Shown here: positions 1-12,000 of the stretch, piece by piece
Numbering within the stretch: position 1 is the first letter of the stretch
Layout: each line of letters opens with the position of its first letter
Assembly: GCF_004664715.2 (NCBI RefSeq)
Contig: NC_051083.1
Span: forward strand, 114,524,534 to 114,588,533
Direction: 5' to 3'
Length of the DNA: 64,000 nucleotides
Origin: Peromyscus leucopus
Taxonomy: Eukaryota > Chordata > Mammalia > Rodentia > Cricetidae
The notes under the pieces: generated by a model
Told to the model about the DNA's origin: nothing
The model's input: only the letters and a program-made list of their open reading frames with translations
The model's database searches: none
Program-made: the position numbers and the translations under genes

Positions 1-699
1 AGGCCTGAGGAGTTTATGATGTGCTAAGATAGTCTCTCTCCTCAAGGAGATCAGAGCCAGAAAGGAAGGGCAGCATATATACAATCTGGCCTGAATTGTG
101 ACTTAGATTCACTTCCTTTTATTTCCCCTGAGTAACCTGTGTCATTCATATCTATTTTCTCAAAATTCCTCAAACATGCTACTCACATTCATGGCTGTGT
201 TTTTCTTTATATACATTCTCTGCTTGAAAATCAATTTTCCCTTTTCTCCACTTGGAGAGTGTTACTTTGCCTTTCTAAACCCTACACATGTCACTTCTTC
301 AGTGAAGTTTCCCTTAAACTCGAAGGTTCTCTTCACAGAACACTTTTCTCAGAGCACTTAAAGCAGGACATCAGACTTCATTCTGGATGTCGGTGTGTGT
401 GTTCTGGGTGGGCATTGTGACATCTGACCTATGCCATCTGATAGCGGGATGAAGGATGTAATGAAAATTTGAAAGCACTAAAGGTAGAGAGACAAATTTG
501 GAAAACAACAGTCACACTGTGGAAATAGGTAGTAGCAAGAACTCAGTGGAATGGAATCTGTAGGATGAATACACATGAATGAGTTTCAGAACCATTTATA
601 AAAAAGAACCATCTTTATAAATATCAAATCCTCTGATTGGATCTTAGATTTTAGAAGGGAGGAATCCAGAACGACTCACTTAAAAACTCTTGAATCCTG
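1..699. other. Unique AT-rich sequence, no gene seen
   Basis: I see no repeat I recognise and no convincing exon. Open frames reach 93 codons (139-420), but they lack a family resemblance and splice context. Confidence 0.6.
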
Positions 700-713
700 A
701 AAAACTGCAACCT

Positions 714-881
714 AGGTTGGCAAGGTGACTCAGTGGGGAAAAGCGCTTGGTTTTCAAGCCTGATGAACTAAATTCAATTCCTGGTACCCACAGTGGAAAG
801 AAAAGAACCCAATCTTGATAGCCACAGATGTGCGCTGGCATTCACCATGCACACATCAGATACATATACCTCAACCATAAT
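714..881 (+). mobile_element. B2/B3-type tRNA-derived SINE with target-site duplication
   Basis: The head has an A-box-like stretch (GTGACTCAGTGG), followed by a B-box-like stretch (TTCAATTCCTGG) and the usual 'acccacagtggaa' body, and it ends in an A-rich tail. A 14-bp direct repeat AAAAACTGCAACCT flanks it at 700-713 and 882-895, so both ends are defined. This is a tRNA-derived Pol III retroposon mobilised by L1. The subfamily name is from memory. Confidence 0.85.
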
Positions 882-895
882 AAAAACTGCAACCT

Positions 896-2425
896 TTGTG
901 GCAATCAATAGGAGAAAAAGCACATTTCATTGAGAGGCACATCCATATGGCTATGCTGCAAAATAAAGCTGCTTCCAGTCTTTATTTACCATAGTATACA
1001 CACTACCAGGAAATACCAGCAAATGGCTTTCACTTGACCTGTAGTATGTATTCCTAACAAAGCCTATCGAAAGACATAAATTCATTCAGAATAAAAAGTA
1101 TAATATTGTAAGAAGCAGAATAAACTATTGGGCTAAGGGGAGGAAAAACCATTCAACCTTGTTCCTTCTCTCCACTTCCCAAATAACTTTTCCAAATGGT
1201 CTTATTAGAAAATATTGCATTGTAATAGCAGTTCTTTTTGACATTATATTGTGTTAGAATAAACTGACAATTCTTCTTTTAACAATACTCAAGGAAAAAC
1301 CTGAAAAAAATAACGCTATGTTGTTTTTCTTCCTGCCAAAGAATATAGCAAATGTAATTGTCTACTGGAGAAGAAGCACTGTAATCATCTTTATCTTTAA
1401 AGTAAATTCATTGCAGGAAGATGCTCTGAGACAATTGACAGAGAACATTGGGGCTCCTAGGAGACTGCAAAGTGATGGATTGAGTCAATCAGAATACCAT
1501 ACTTTACTTCAATCCCATGACCATTCTCAACTTTAGAGTGTCTCTGCAACAATATAATGCTGGGTAGGATTTAAAATCATGATACACCATAGCAGATATG
1601 ATTTAAACACTGCCTGGATTTTTCACACCTGAGAAAATGAGGTACCCCAAGAGCAGCAGGTATACAACCCAATTGATTCAATTAAATAGACGAAGCTAAT
1701 GTACCAAACAAAGATACAGTAACTTTCCAAAAGTGCCTTTAGAATATCAATGACAGACAGAAAAGACCTAAACATCTAAGCCCAACTAATGTCACTGGGA
1801 CCTTGTAGTGAGTACCAAAAGATAAGGCATTACTCCATCACTTTATATTAGGTCATTTTCATTTTCATTTCCTCCTTAATAGAATCCATTGCCATCTTCC
1901 ATTGTGATTTTCATTTTATGCCTTTTTTTTTTTTTTAAAGTCCTTCCTCTTTAAGCTTAGGGAAACATCCTTTGGAAAGAGATTTGGATTGGTTACATTT
2001 ACAAGCTAAGATTTCTGGAAACTGGACACTTGCCTAGGATGATGGAAAGAAAGGAAGGAATAAAATAAAAATGAACCCAGGCTCTGAAAACCTAACTCAA
2101 CAGTAGCATCCCAGGCAGCTGCCAATCATGACCATATAGCTGAAGTTTATTAAATCTATGCTACTAAGGGCCCCTTCTTTGGTCTTTTGAATGGCAATGG
2201 TTGACTTTGGCACAAATACAATCAAATATAGTTTATTATAAAGCAAAAAGAAACAAAAGCAAGTCCCCTAATCATTTCATTTTAACTAGTTCTTTACTTG
2301 CCTTAACCTTAACTTCAAATTTATTAGAAGTGTCCCCAGACTTTAGCCCCCAGACTAGGACTTTAAAACAGCATGATTCATTACTGGCTACAAAATCACT
2401 TAGGGGAATTTTTTGAAGAATACCA
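896..2425. other. Unique sequence, no gene seen
   Basis: About 1.5 kb without a repeat I can name, apart from a short T-run near 1923. Open frames of about 70 codons (1318-1536, 2201-2416) look like chance. Confidence 0.55.
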
Positions 2426-2462
2426 ATGTGTGTGTGCGCGTGCGCGCGCGCGCGCGCACGCG

Positions 2463-2527
<65 letters not shown>
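2426..2527. repeat. Compound (TG)n(CG)n(CA)n tract with a perfect palindromic core
   Basis: About 102 bases alternate purine and pyrimidine without a break. Positions 2427-2472 form a perfect palindrome: (TG)5, CGCG, TG, a CG run at 2443-2456, then CA, CGCG and (CA)5. A longer CA run follows, to about 2525. Such tracts favour left-handed Z-DNA or cruciform extrusion. Cysteine/valine-rich and Thr/His-rich frames across it are artefacts of the dinucleotide repeat. Confidence 0.95.
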
Positions 2528-2529
<2 letters not shown>

Positions 2530-4645
2530 GGGTAGGGCTTAAATACACACCAGGGGATTCTAATGCATAGGCAGAAATGAGAATGTCTTGTCTAAACGCT
2601 TTTCTAATTTGAGGCCAGAAAATGAGAATTTACTACCCTGTCTTTTATTTTCTTTTAAAGTTAAAACCAGAAAATACTTAGAAGTTTGCTTATTCATTAC
2701 CTACAACAGGCATGGGATGACACTGGTTGTCTGGCATAAATGCAATGGACCTAAACCTGTCTAGTTTGTGAAGCTTTTAGAGTTTACCCTTTGCAAAGAA
2801 AGAAGGGTTAGTAGCAAAACCAAAAAATACTGAAGTGTTGAAGAAAAATTAGGTAAATATTATTACAGGATTGAGGCCTTTTTCATGATGCTTGGACAAT
2901 TAGCTAAATTATTTCAGCAATACTATGTCTGTTTCTTCATTTCTAGGGAAAGAATCCAAGCTGCCTTTGGGAACTGGCCTTGATTCGCATGTTCTTTGCT
3001 CTCTAGGTCAATTTTCATGTAGAACTTTCTTCACTGAATGTACAATGCTATGCAAAATGTTGAGGGACACTGTATCTGAACTATGACTATATTTGATAAA
3101 AATAACTATGCAATATGGTTTATGTATATGTTCACCTCAGTGATTTCACTGTATTTTATGAATGGACTGGTAGAAACTTATAAATAGTCTGGTTAAAAAA
3201 AAAAAACTTCAATGGGGGAAGAGAAGTATAGTGGAAGAATGGTTTATAAAGACAATAGAATTTGGTGTCTGCTGTTTTCAACTCAGTACGAGTTGCAACA
3301 ATGTACGAGTAATTCCTCATCAGTTTTGTCATCTAAAAACTGGGGTCTCCTAGCTCTGAACTTCAGAGATAAGCTAGGTGGAATACATCAATAGAAACCT
3401 GAAATGAATTCCGGTCAAAAGGACTTGAGAAAGACAGGTAGAAGCACTAAGATGTTATCCTAGAACCACTTAGGTAGATCTCCCTTAGCAGCCAGTTAAT
3501 GAGTTAATGGTAGGATAGTTAAGACGCTGTGAAGAAATCAAAGCATTTCTACTACAGCTTCAAACGAGGACCTCCTTAAGAAACGTGCTAATCATAAGCA
3601 AGAACTTGATAGGGTACATGGGAAAAAAAGGTTTTAATGATGCTTAAACGCCAATATTCTTTCTATCTAACTTGCCACAATTAATATTAAGAATCTAATG
3701 CTGAAATGCTAAAAGCATGTCCAGAACAGTAGGAATAAATTACCTTAATTGAACATAGCATCACTCACATATGAGACATTTCAAAATGTAATGACATAAA
3801 GATACAAATTCCTGTTTCCCTCTGCCAATCTTACAGGATTGCCATTAAAGCCAACCACAGCATCTGTGCACACATAAGAGGAGGCAATAATTACAATCTA
3901 GAGATGTTTTAGATTTAATCTATTTTATTTATTAGTATTGTTATACAGCAATGAACATTCAGAAAAAAAAACTAATCAGTGTGCATTATGCAACAATCAG
4001 ACAAAATACTCCTAATCCTCTGTCATTCTTTTTCCTTGGCCCCTGGGTACTCATTAAAGGTTAATTTATTTAAATCTCTCAAACATTCATTTCAATCTAC
4101 TTTAATAAACTAATGAATCTTTGGAACTTTGCCTAATCAGCTTATGTTTCTTATTTTAGCATATCTACTAAATATCTTTTTCTAAAGCCCATTCTTAATA
4201 GTTGTCTTCCTCTTCGAGATGGGAATGTGCTTCTATGACAATCTGATTTGAACATTTGGTGACAAATTTACAATCCCATCCATTACTGCAGTTTGTCTAT
4301 TGCTTTTAAACACAGTTACATTTTAGAGGATAGTGAACAGATTTGTATTTATAAGGATACTAATCCTCCAAATGTAAATGGTCATTTTGTAGTTTAAGTA
4401 AGAAAGACAATTATATTACAACAAAACTTTTAATAACTTCAGCACTTGTCAAATGCTATGAGGAGCCATCAATGAACCAAATCCACTTAGGTCAGTGTAA
4501 CACGGAGCAGTACACAGTATATGCCATTTGGATTGATGAACAAGTAAAATTTAGAGAGGTCTTCAACTGAGCAGTACTATCTAAAGGGTATAAACTATCC
4601 CTTACTATCTTCCCAACTATAATACGCAATATATTTTTGGACAAA
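2528..4645. other. Unique AT-rich sequence, no gene seen
   Basis: About 2.1 kb with no repeat I recognise and only short chance open frames. An A-run lies near 3195-3206. Confidence 0.55.
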
Positions 4646-5010
4646 TTGTTTTATTTTTAAATTTTTTATTAACATATATCAATTATCATAGTGGTAGATT
4701 TTGTTATACCATTTTCATACATATATATAACACATTTTGATCATGTCCCCCCATTACCCTTTCTTGTACTGTTCTCATTTTTCCTGATTGTTTTATTGCC
4801 TTTGTCAACTAGACCTGCTCCCTCCCTGTGTGTATGTGTGTGTGTATGTGTGTGTGTGTGTGTGTATGTGTGTTCACATGTATGTGTGTCTATGTAGCCC
4901 ACTGATTTTCATTAGGGTTGCTTACAGAAGCACAGGCAACTTCACCAGTGGCTACACCACTGAAGAAAATGTCTCTTCCTCCTTTAGCAACCATTTTGTG
5001 TAGGTAATAT
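4646..5010 (-). mobile_element. Rodent L1-like 3' end, minus strand
   Basis: The left edge is T- and A-rich, like the complement of a poly(A) tail. The body (cattagggttgcttacag; ccactgaagaaaatgtctct) resembles a rodent L1 3' region I remember. A TG array is embedded at about 4826-4885. Orientation rests on the T-rich left end. Confidence 0.5.
4826..4885. repeat. (TG)n microsatellite with TATG interruptions
   Basis: Imperfect TG/TATG array inside the L1-like fragment. Confidence 0.85.
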
Positions 5011-5179
5011 ATAGGTAATCGTAGCTGCTATGAGTTCAATACTGTAATTTTGCAAAATCTTAGAACAGTGGCGAAAATCCAAGGACTGCATACTGTCTTC
5101 TATATTGAAATGTCATAAACCAAAGCCTTTGAACAATAAAATATTATTTCTAACTCTGAAAATATTTGCCACCATTATA

Positions 5180-5370
5180 GATCATTAGAGCTTATCAATT
5201 ACTTCTGTAATATCCCTATGGTAGAAGAAGAATTCAATGTCAACTGTTTGCTGATATGGAAACTGTAGATAAGAAAAAGTTCAGCAACTTTTATTAGGTC
5301 ATGATATGAAATGAAGAAGAGCTGGATTCCTATCTTCTGGCTTCCCTACTATACTACGCTGCCTGACTGT
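5180..5370 (-). mobile_element. MIR SINE relic, minus strand
   Basis: A diverged match to the complement of the MIR core: a 'gatatggaaactg' stretch (compare gatgaggaaactg), then 'ttaggtcatgatatg', then 'gagctggattcctatcttctggct'. Ancient mammalian SINE. Confidence 0.5.
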
Positions 5371-5749
5371 GGATAAACAATTTTTACTGATGCATGGTTC
5401 ACCAGATGAAAGAGAAAGCATAAACATTACCTCCAGGATATCTAGATAGGAAATAAATAAAACAGATTAAAAACATGATAAATTATTCATTAGAACTAAT
5501 AAGTTAATAATAAAGTAATTAGTTTGGGTATGACTTTGTATAAGAGAGATGGAACCCTTAATTTTAAGTTTTACTTTAGTTTTATATACAAATTAGAAAA
5601 AATAATTTATTCCTCACAGTTAATATGAATTTTAGGTGTTCAGTTTTCATATGTTAAATGGAAGAGGATGCATAACTTAGTTATATTCCTAAATGTTTTC
5701 AAGATGTCACTTCTGATTTCTATGAAAGTAATTCTGAGGAATTACCTTT

Positions 5750-5990
5750 CAAAGGTTATTGTTCATTTATTTTATATCTGTCCACCTATTCATTCATGCA
5801 CTCATTCAAGTGACATTTATGAAATGCTTAGATTGAGGAAAGCATTGTGACAGATGTTGGCTCTGCCTGAAGCTTCTGCAGCTGCCTTACTTCCTTAGAC
5901 TGAGAACTCCTTGAAGACAGACAAATCTGTCATTCTGCACACAATATAACCAGGGCGGTTTGCAGAAAATTTCTTAAATGCTTTATTGAC
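5750..5990 (+). mobile_element. Probable L2 3' end relic
   Basis: The stretch 'gagaactccttgaagacag', ending in 'aatgctttattga', resembles the L2 3' end motif (aactccttgaggacaggg ... aataaat). Weak and very diverged. Confidence 0.35.
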
Positions 5991-6546
5991 AGTGAAATTT
6001 CTGGCTCCCTCTGCTACCCAGTGGCCTTCCCAGACACATGGAAGTTAGGGGAAGAAAAAGCAGAGTCTGCTTATCAAGTCTGACCTTTGGATAATGACTA
6101 CAGTTCTCCCATCTGAGCTTGCTACCATTCTGCCTTGTGGTCAACAAAATGATTTGGCTTCAAATAGCAATATATCTACACCTGCTTCCTAGATACCCTC
6201 TAGCAAGCAGCATTTTTTTTTAATTGTCGCTCCTGTCCTTCAGCATAGAGGTGAACTGCATCATCAAATGTACTGTCATGTCAGATTCAGTGACAAGTTG
6301 GGACTTGTATACAATATGTGGATGAACACGAAGCAGCTGCAAAAGCAGGAGTATTCATTCACTGATACAATTCAATTGATGGTTCATTACAGTATTCTAA
6401 ACTTACATTCAGAAATCACTACTGTCTTCTTAACTTTTCTTCACACCCACATTAGAGCTACTCTGTAGAGTGAACAAAGAAGACAAGCTCGAACAGTTTA
6501 AATACAGAACCCTAAAGGTTAGAGAAGCTAAGTGACTTAAATTATT
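5991..6546. other. Unique sequence, no gene seen
   Basis: No repeat recognised; a short T-run near 6212. Confidence 0.5.
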
Positions 6547-6650
6547 TTAAGATTTATTTTTTATTTTATGTGAATAGGTGTTTTGCTTGCATGTATGTCT
6601 ATGTACCACATTGTGCACGTGCCCACAGAGGCCAGAAGACAGCATCCTAA
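6547..6650 (-). mobile_element. B3/B2-type SINE, partial, minus strand
   Basis: Begins 'aagatttattttttatttta' and continues 'cttgcatgtatgtc' and 'cagaggccagaaga', the complement of the 3' half of a B3-type SINE. The tRNA-like head is missing. Confidence 0.65.
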
Positions 6651-7195
6651 AATGTATCATCTTTTAAAGAAAAGATGCTACAGATCATGGACAAACCAGC
6701 AACTTTCTGAATATAACATACAAAATTTGGCTAATATTGAACCTTACTAAGAGAAGGGAGAAATTCCCAAGAAGACGTTTTTCACACTTTCTTATTTCAT
6801 TCATGTCTTTCTATTGTTAAAGAATATCACTTCTTTGAGCAAGTGTGACTGGAGAAGAAATTGTTTTCTATGGCTTACTGAAAAAAATATATTCAAATAA
6901 ATACAAGACCATGAATAAACAAAAGCTATTAAGAATAAATGTATGAGGACTGCATAATCATGTAACTATTTCAATAAAGTCTTGTGCAAAAGGAGAGCAA
7001 TTAGTGGTCTAAAGAATGCAAAAATATTAATACAAACCATGCATTATAAGAGTAATTTAAGAGTAAAAAGACTGTATACTATTGTTTTAGTTCTGAGTTT
7101 AGATTCAATGCAATTGTCCATGAAAATTCAAGAAAGAGAGAGAAAAAAAGAAACCTTAGTATTTGTTTGGAAGCATGAGTGATGCCAAACAGTTT
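6651..7195. other. Unique sequence, no gene seen
   Basis: No recognisable repeat; AT-rich. Confidence 0.5.
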
Positions 7196-8458
7196 TTTTC
7201 AAGAAGCAGTACTGGAGGTGACCACAATACCTGATCTAAAATTGAATTATAGAGCCAAAGTAACAACAACAAAAAGAACATGGTACTAGTGCAAAATAAA
7301 TGCATTGATCAATGGAATAGAATAGATGACCCAGAAATAAATTTTTATAGCTTCAGCTATCTGATTTTCAACAGAAGTACCTAAAACATACATTGGAGAA
7401 AGGACAGCCCTTCAATAAATGGTGCCGGAGAAACTGGATAGGTATATATTAAAGAATGGAACTTCATCTCTCTCACACTGCATAAAAAAATCAATTCAAA
7501 AATAGATCACAGACATTAGTATAAGATACAAAACTTTGAAACTTCTACAAAAATATATAGGGAAAATACTTAATGATATAGGCATAAGCAAAAACATTCT
7601 GAAAAGAACTCTAATAGTAAGGATACATGCATGGGAATCCATGAAATAAAACAAAAATCTTCCATATAGTGAAAGCAACAATTAACAGAGCGACATGACA
7701 GCCTACAGCATGGAAGAAAATCTTTGTCACTGTAAGCACATAAGGAATTAATATCTAAATTATAAATAACAAAAATAAACATGAAAAATACTAAGTGATC
7801 TGATAAATATAAAGGCAAATGAACTGAACAGAAAGTTCTCAAAAGAAGAAGTAAAAGTGGCCAATAAAATAGGAAAAAAAATCCTTAGAGATCAGGAAAC
7901 CACTAATCAAAATACACCAAGATCCCATCTCACTTCACTCAGAGTGGCTACCATCAAGAAAAGAAAAAGCAACAAATGCTGGCCACATGCTGGCTGAAGT
8001 GGGTAGGGATCCTTAGATAGTCCTGGCATGAATGTAAATTAGTACAATCACTGTGGAAAAAAGTATAGCGATTCCTCTGAAAAAGAAAAAAATGGAATTT
8101 CCATGTAATCCCATTATACTACTCCTGTGTACTTAACTGAAGGACTCTATGGCAGTATTCCACAGAGATACTTGCACATCTATGTTCACTGCAACACTAT
8201 TCACAACAGCCAAGTTATTATGCCAGCTTAGATGTCTTACAGGTAAAAGTGGCATATAGACAGGCAGAAGTTTTATTCAGTTATAAACATTGAAATTATA
8301 CCATTTCCAGGGAAATGGATAGCTATGTTAAATGAAATGAGCCAGATTCTGAAACACAAATATTGCATGTTCGTTTCTTTACAGAATCTAGATGATGACA
8401 ATAATGATTATGAAGTTAATTTGTGTGTGCGGTGGAGTATACTTGTTCTACTATACAC
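7196..8458 (+). pseudogene. L1 ORF2 3' part, decayed
   Basis: The text follows the C-terminal third of L1 ORF2: 'agagccaaagtaacaacaac', 'atggtactagtgcaaaat', 'aataaatggtgccggagaaa', 'tcactgtggaaaaaagt', 'gcaacactattcacaacag'. Stops and indels fill all frames, so this is a dead copy. The L1 3' UTR resumes at 9688 after B1, B4 and another L1. The start at 7196 is the first recognisable position; the element is 5'-truncated. Confidence 0.8.
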
Positions 8459-8461
8459 CAC

Positions 8462-8606
8462 TTTTTTTCCTTGAGACAAGGTCTTTCTATATAGCCCTGA
8501 CTATCCTAAACTCTCTATGTAGACCAGGCTAGCCAAGAACTCACAGAACTGTGCCTCACTCTGCCTCCAGACTTCTGGGGTTAAAGGTGTGCACCAATAC
8601 ACCTCC
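8462..8606 (-). mobile_element. B1 SINE, old, minus strand
   Basis: Complement of a 7SL-derived B1: 'gagacaaggtctttctat', 'gtagaccaggctagcca' and 'ggggttaaaggtgtgcacca'. Diverged from the consensus. Confidence 0.8.
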
Positions 8607-8805
8607 AACACTTTCTCTTTTGAGACACTGTCTCTCACTGAATAGATGGCCAGGGACCTCTAGGGTTTCGATTGTCTTTGCCTCCTCAGGACTAAGATTA
8701 CAAGTACATATAACTATCTTTTTACATGGGTGCTAAAGATCTAAACTCAGGTACTCAGGCTAGTGTGGCAAGCACTTAATTTATTGAGCTATCCCCACAG
8801 CCCCC
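8607..8805 (-). mobile_element. B4-family composite SINE, minus strand
   Basis: A B1-like part (gagacactgtctctcactg) is followed by an ID/tRNA-like head on the complement (aagcacttaatttattgagc, then ccccacagccccc). This order is typical of B4 elements. Confidence 0.65.
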
Positions 8806-8834
8806 AAAATCTAGATTTAAAAAATGTTTATATA

Positions 8835-9687
8835 GTGGGGTATCTTTGTGGATTTCTGTGGGCCTCTCTAGCACTTTGTTTCTTCCTTTTCTCATGTGGT
8901 CTTCATTTACCATGGTCTCCCATTCCTTGTTCTCCCTCTCTGTTCTTGATCCAGCTGGGATCTCCGGCTCCCACAGGCTCTCTTTCCCTCAACCCTCGCC
9001 CTTCATTACTCCCACTCATGTCCAGGTTGTTCATGTAGATCTCAGCCCTTTCTCCGTCATTGGGTGATCCTCGTGTCTTTCTTGGGGTCCTTTCCAGGTA
9101 GCCTCCCTGGTGATGTGAGTAGCAATCCAGTCATCCTTGTTCCACATCTAGTATCCTCCTATGAGTGAGTACATACCATGTTTGTCTTTCTGAGTCAGGG
9201 TTACCTCACTCAGGATGATTTTTTTCTAGATCCATCCATTTGCCTGCAAACCTCATGATGTCATTGTTTTTCTCTGCTGAGTAGTATTCCATTGTGTATA
9301 TGTGCCACAATTTATTTATCCATCTTCAGTTGAAGGGCATCTAGGTTGTTTCCAGGTTTTGGCTATTACAAACAATGTTGATATGAACATAGTGGAGGCA
9401 TCCAGGCAGTGGAACTGGGTCCTGTGCTCATTGCATAAGTTGGCTGTTTGAAACCTGGGGCTTATGCAGGGTCGCTTGGCTCAGTCTGGGAGGAGGAGAC
9501 TGGACCTGCCTGGACTGAGTCTACCAGGTCGATCTCAGTCCTCGGGGGAGGCTTTGCCCTGGAGGAGGTGGGAATGGAGGGTGGACTGGGGGGAAGGGGA
9601 GGAGGGCAGGAGGGGGGAGAACAAGGGAATCCGTGGCTGATATGTAGAACTGAATGGTATTGTAAAATAAAATAAAAGGAAAAAATA
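8835..9687 (+). mobile_element. 5'-inverted (twin-primed) young L1
   Basis: Two L1 segments meet head to head. 8835-9392 is L1 ORF2/3' UTR sequence in reverse (gtagtattccattgtgtata; gatccatccatttgcctgc). 9393-9687 is the L1 3' UTR end in forward orientation, ending in an A-rich tail (9664-9686). An ATGTTTATATA repeat flanks the whole unit at 8824-8834 and 9687-9697. This is the signature of twin priming during L1 reverse transcription. It sits in the 3' UTR of the older L1. Confidence 0.88.
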
Positions 9688-9985
9688 TGTTTATATATAC
9701 ATGTATGTGAATATGTATATAAATATGTATGTAGATGTATCCCATGTTTTCTCTTACACAGAAGCTAGATGTAAAAGTAATATTTTATACACACACACAT
9801 ATATATATAATATATATAATGACAGTGGGACTATTTGGAAATAAGAAGAGCATCAGCAAGAGGATGGGGTCAATAGAGGGCAATGGGAGGGGATGGGGTA
9901 TGAACAAAGTACTTTCTACTCATAAATGTAAATATCATAATGAAACACACAATTTCTTCAATGAATATACACTAATAAAAATGTA
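9688..9985 (+). mobile_element. Continuation of older L1 3' UTR
   Basis: Motifs 'cccatgttttctcttacac', 'gggactatttggaaat', 'gaacaaagtac' and 'tgaatatacactaataaaaa' match the end of a rodent L1 3' UTR. An AT-rich CA/TA microsatellite lies at about 9788-9822. Confidence 0.7.
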
Positions 9986-12000
9986 ACATAGAAACATAAT
10001 ACCCTAACCCACAATTTTTGTCTATATGCACTTGCAGTCACTATCATTGTATTCAATAGTAGAATGTATATGTATTCATTTTGTATATTGATTCTTCATA
10101 GTTTTTATAGTACTGAAAAGAGACCATCTAAGAAAAACATAATCATCAAAGAATCTGATATATAGCAAAGAGGTGAAAATGAGATAACATCTACTCCTTT
10201 TCTCCTACCAAGTGTTACCTAGGCTAACACTGACCAAATAAACTTTGGATGATTCAACTTTTTTTTAACTGATATTTGCTTAATTGATATTTGTTGAATA
10301 ATTATGACATGATATGTCAAGGAAACATGACAACAGACAAAACAAGAAAAAACCTGCTTTTATGGAACTCAATAGTCTTTAAAAAACACAGAAAATAAAC
10401 AAAATACATACATATTTAGGGAACTAAGTTAATAGAAGAAAAGGTTCCAATATTTAGCTACAGAACTTATAAAAAGAAAACTGTACAATTAGGTATAAAG
10501 TAAGATACACACAATTGTGAAAAGAACTTGTAAATGTGGAAAAACTCTCAGAGATCTGCAATTTACTGTAGCAGAAAGAGTCTGCTGCAAAATTTGGCAA
10601 GCGTGATTTAGGAGGGAAGGTAAATGGGATAACAAGACTAAAAAGCCTCTGAGAATAACTGTACATTGTAAAAAACTCACCTTAATCTGTATTCTCTAAG
10701 CACTTCAAATGCCTATTACCTTATTGAACTGTGACATGTATACAACTTTATTTTGTACACTGCTTCTCACTTCAAGGAATTAGAGGCTCACTTACTAATT
10801 TTATATATTTTAGCACACAGTAACAGGAGGTTCCTAATTGCTCTTGTGTGTGACATAAAAATCAGTAGAATTTTAGTTGTTTTTAATTAGCTAAGGCTGG
10901 TCAATCTTTATTCAAAATATTCTGGCCTAGAAGTAAGTTCTTATTATATTCCAGATGACCAACAAAAACGGTGATAAAAGTGACAAGGAGCAAGTGTAAA
11001 TGTTCACGAGAGTTGTATTAAGTTTATTAACAGGGATACAATGCTTCTGTTACCTGAAGATCAAGAAAATTATAGTGTGTTTCATCCTTGCTGGTACCTG
11101 AAGTAGCTATTCCATTATAGAAGAGGAGCTGATTTATGTGAGGCTGTTGAAAACACAATGAACCAGTCACCACAATTTTAACAAGTGTTGATACTGGCAT
11201 ACCCACTTCAGATAGCGTCTATAGTATTGTCATGGAAAAAGTTTACACAACACTACACAAATTAACGATGCTAGGTCTCCATTTGCCAGGATAGCTGTCA
11301 TTGCTACAGTCCTGAGTTCTACCACACTGACAATGAAAATTCATGATTTCATGGTCTTTAAACAACATCAAGGCATATGTCTAAGATTACTAACTTTTAT
11401 GCTCCTCCAAGTAAGTTTTCTGCTATTTGGATAGGACTAAAGCAATTTGTTTAGACACAATGAAGTTATATCTTTGGCTAGTGCTATTCATTTCATGCTT
11501 TATATAGTAAGGCTGTGAACAGAGAAGCTGCAAAAAGAAGATTACAGCTACTGTTGGAAAAGGGGTATACTTGTAGTCCAAGTTCAAGTTCAGTCCCTAC
11601 CCCAAGAACATTACAGAATATCTGTAGTATTTGTTTGTTAACAGTCAGAATAGATATAAGCAAGGATCTACAATCAGTAAGAGCTATTTATAAAAAAAGG
11701 TAGTTTTACTTGAAATTTTAGTCAAGTGAGAGACCTGAAAAGGATGGTGATTAGGACTTTTCAGCACTCACATTCCCACAGATAAACTAATTTGAATAAC
11801 TATCTACATTGAAAAGTACCTTCACAGGCACTCAGGCAATCAGGTGAAAGATTATAGCAACTAGCACAAAACAAATTTAAAAAGTGTCATTGGAGAGAAT
11901 AAGAGTAACAATATTAACATTACTTTTAATATCGTTCCCCTAAACCAGCCAACACAGAATGGAGAAAGATACTATTTTTCTGAGGAAGGAGAGGGAAGGG
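9986..12000. other. Mostly unique sequence, no gene seen
   Basis: About 2 kb without a confident repeat. 10280-10640 (tttatggaactcaatagtc onwards) faintly resembles an old mammalian interspersed repeat that I cannot name. No coding signal. Confidence 0.5.

Noticed and set aside
714..881. A tRNA gene suggested by A- and B-box-like sequence
   Set aside because: The body and tail are those of a tRNA-derived SINE with a target duplication; no cloverleaf with an intact anticodon arm.
2272..2570. Cys/Val-rich and Thr/His-rich open frames over the TG/CA tract
   Set aside because: The frames are products of dinucleotide repetition and appear on both strands; no start context, domain or conservation.
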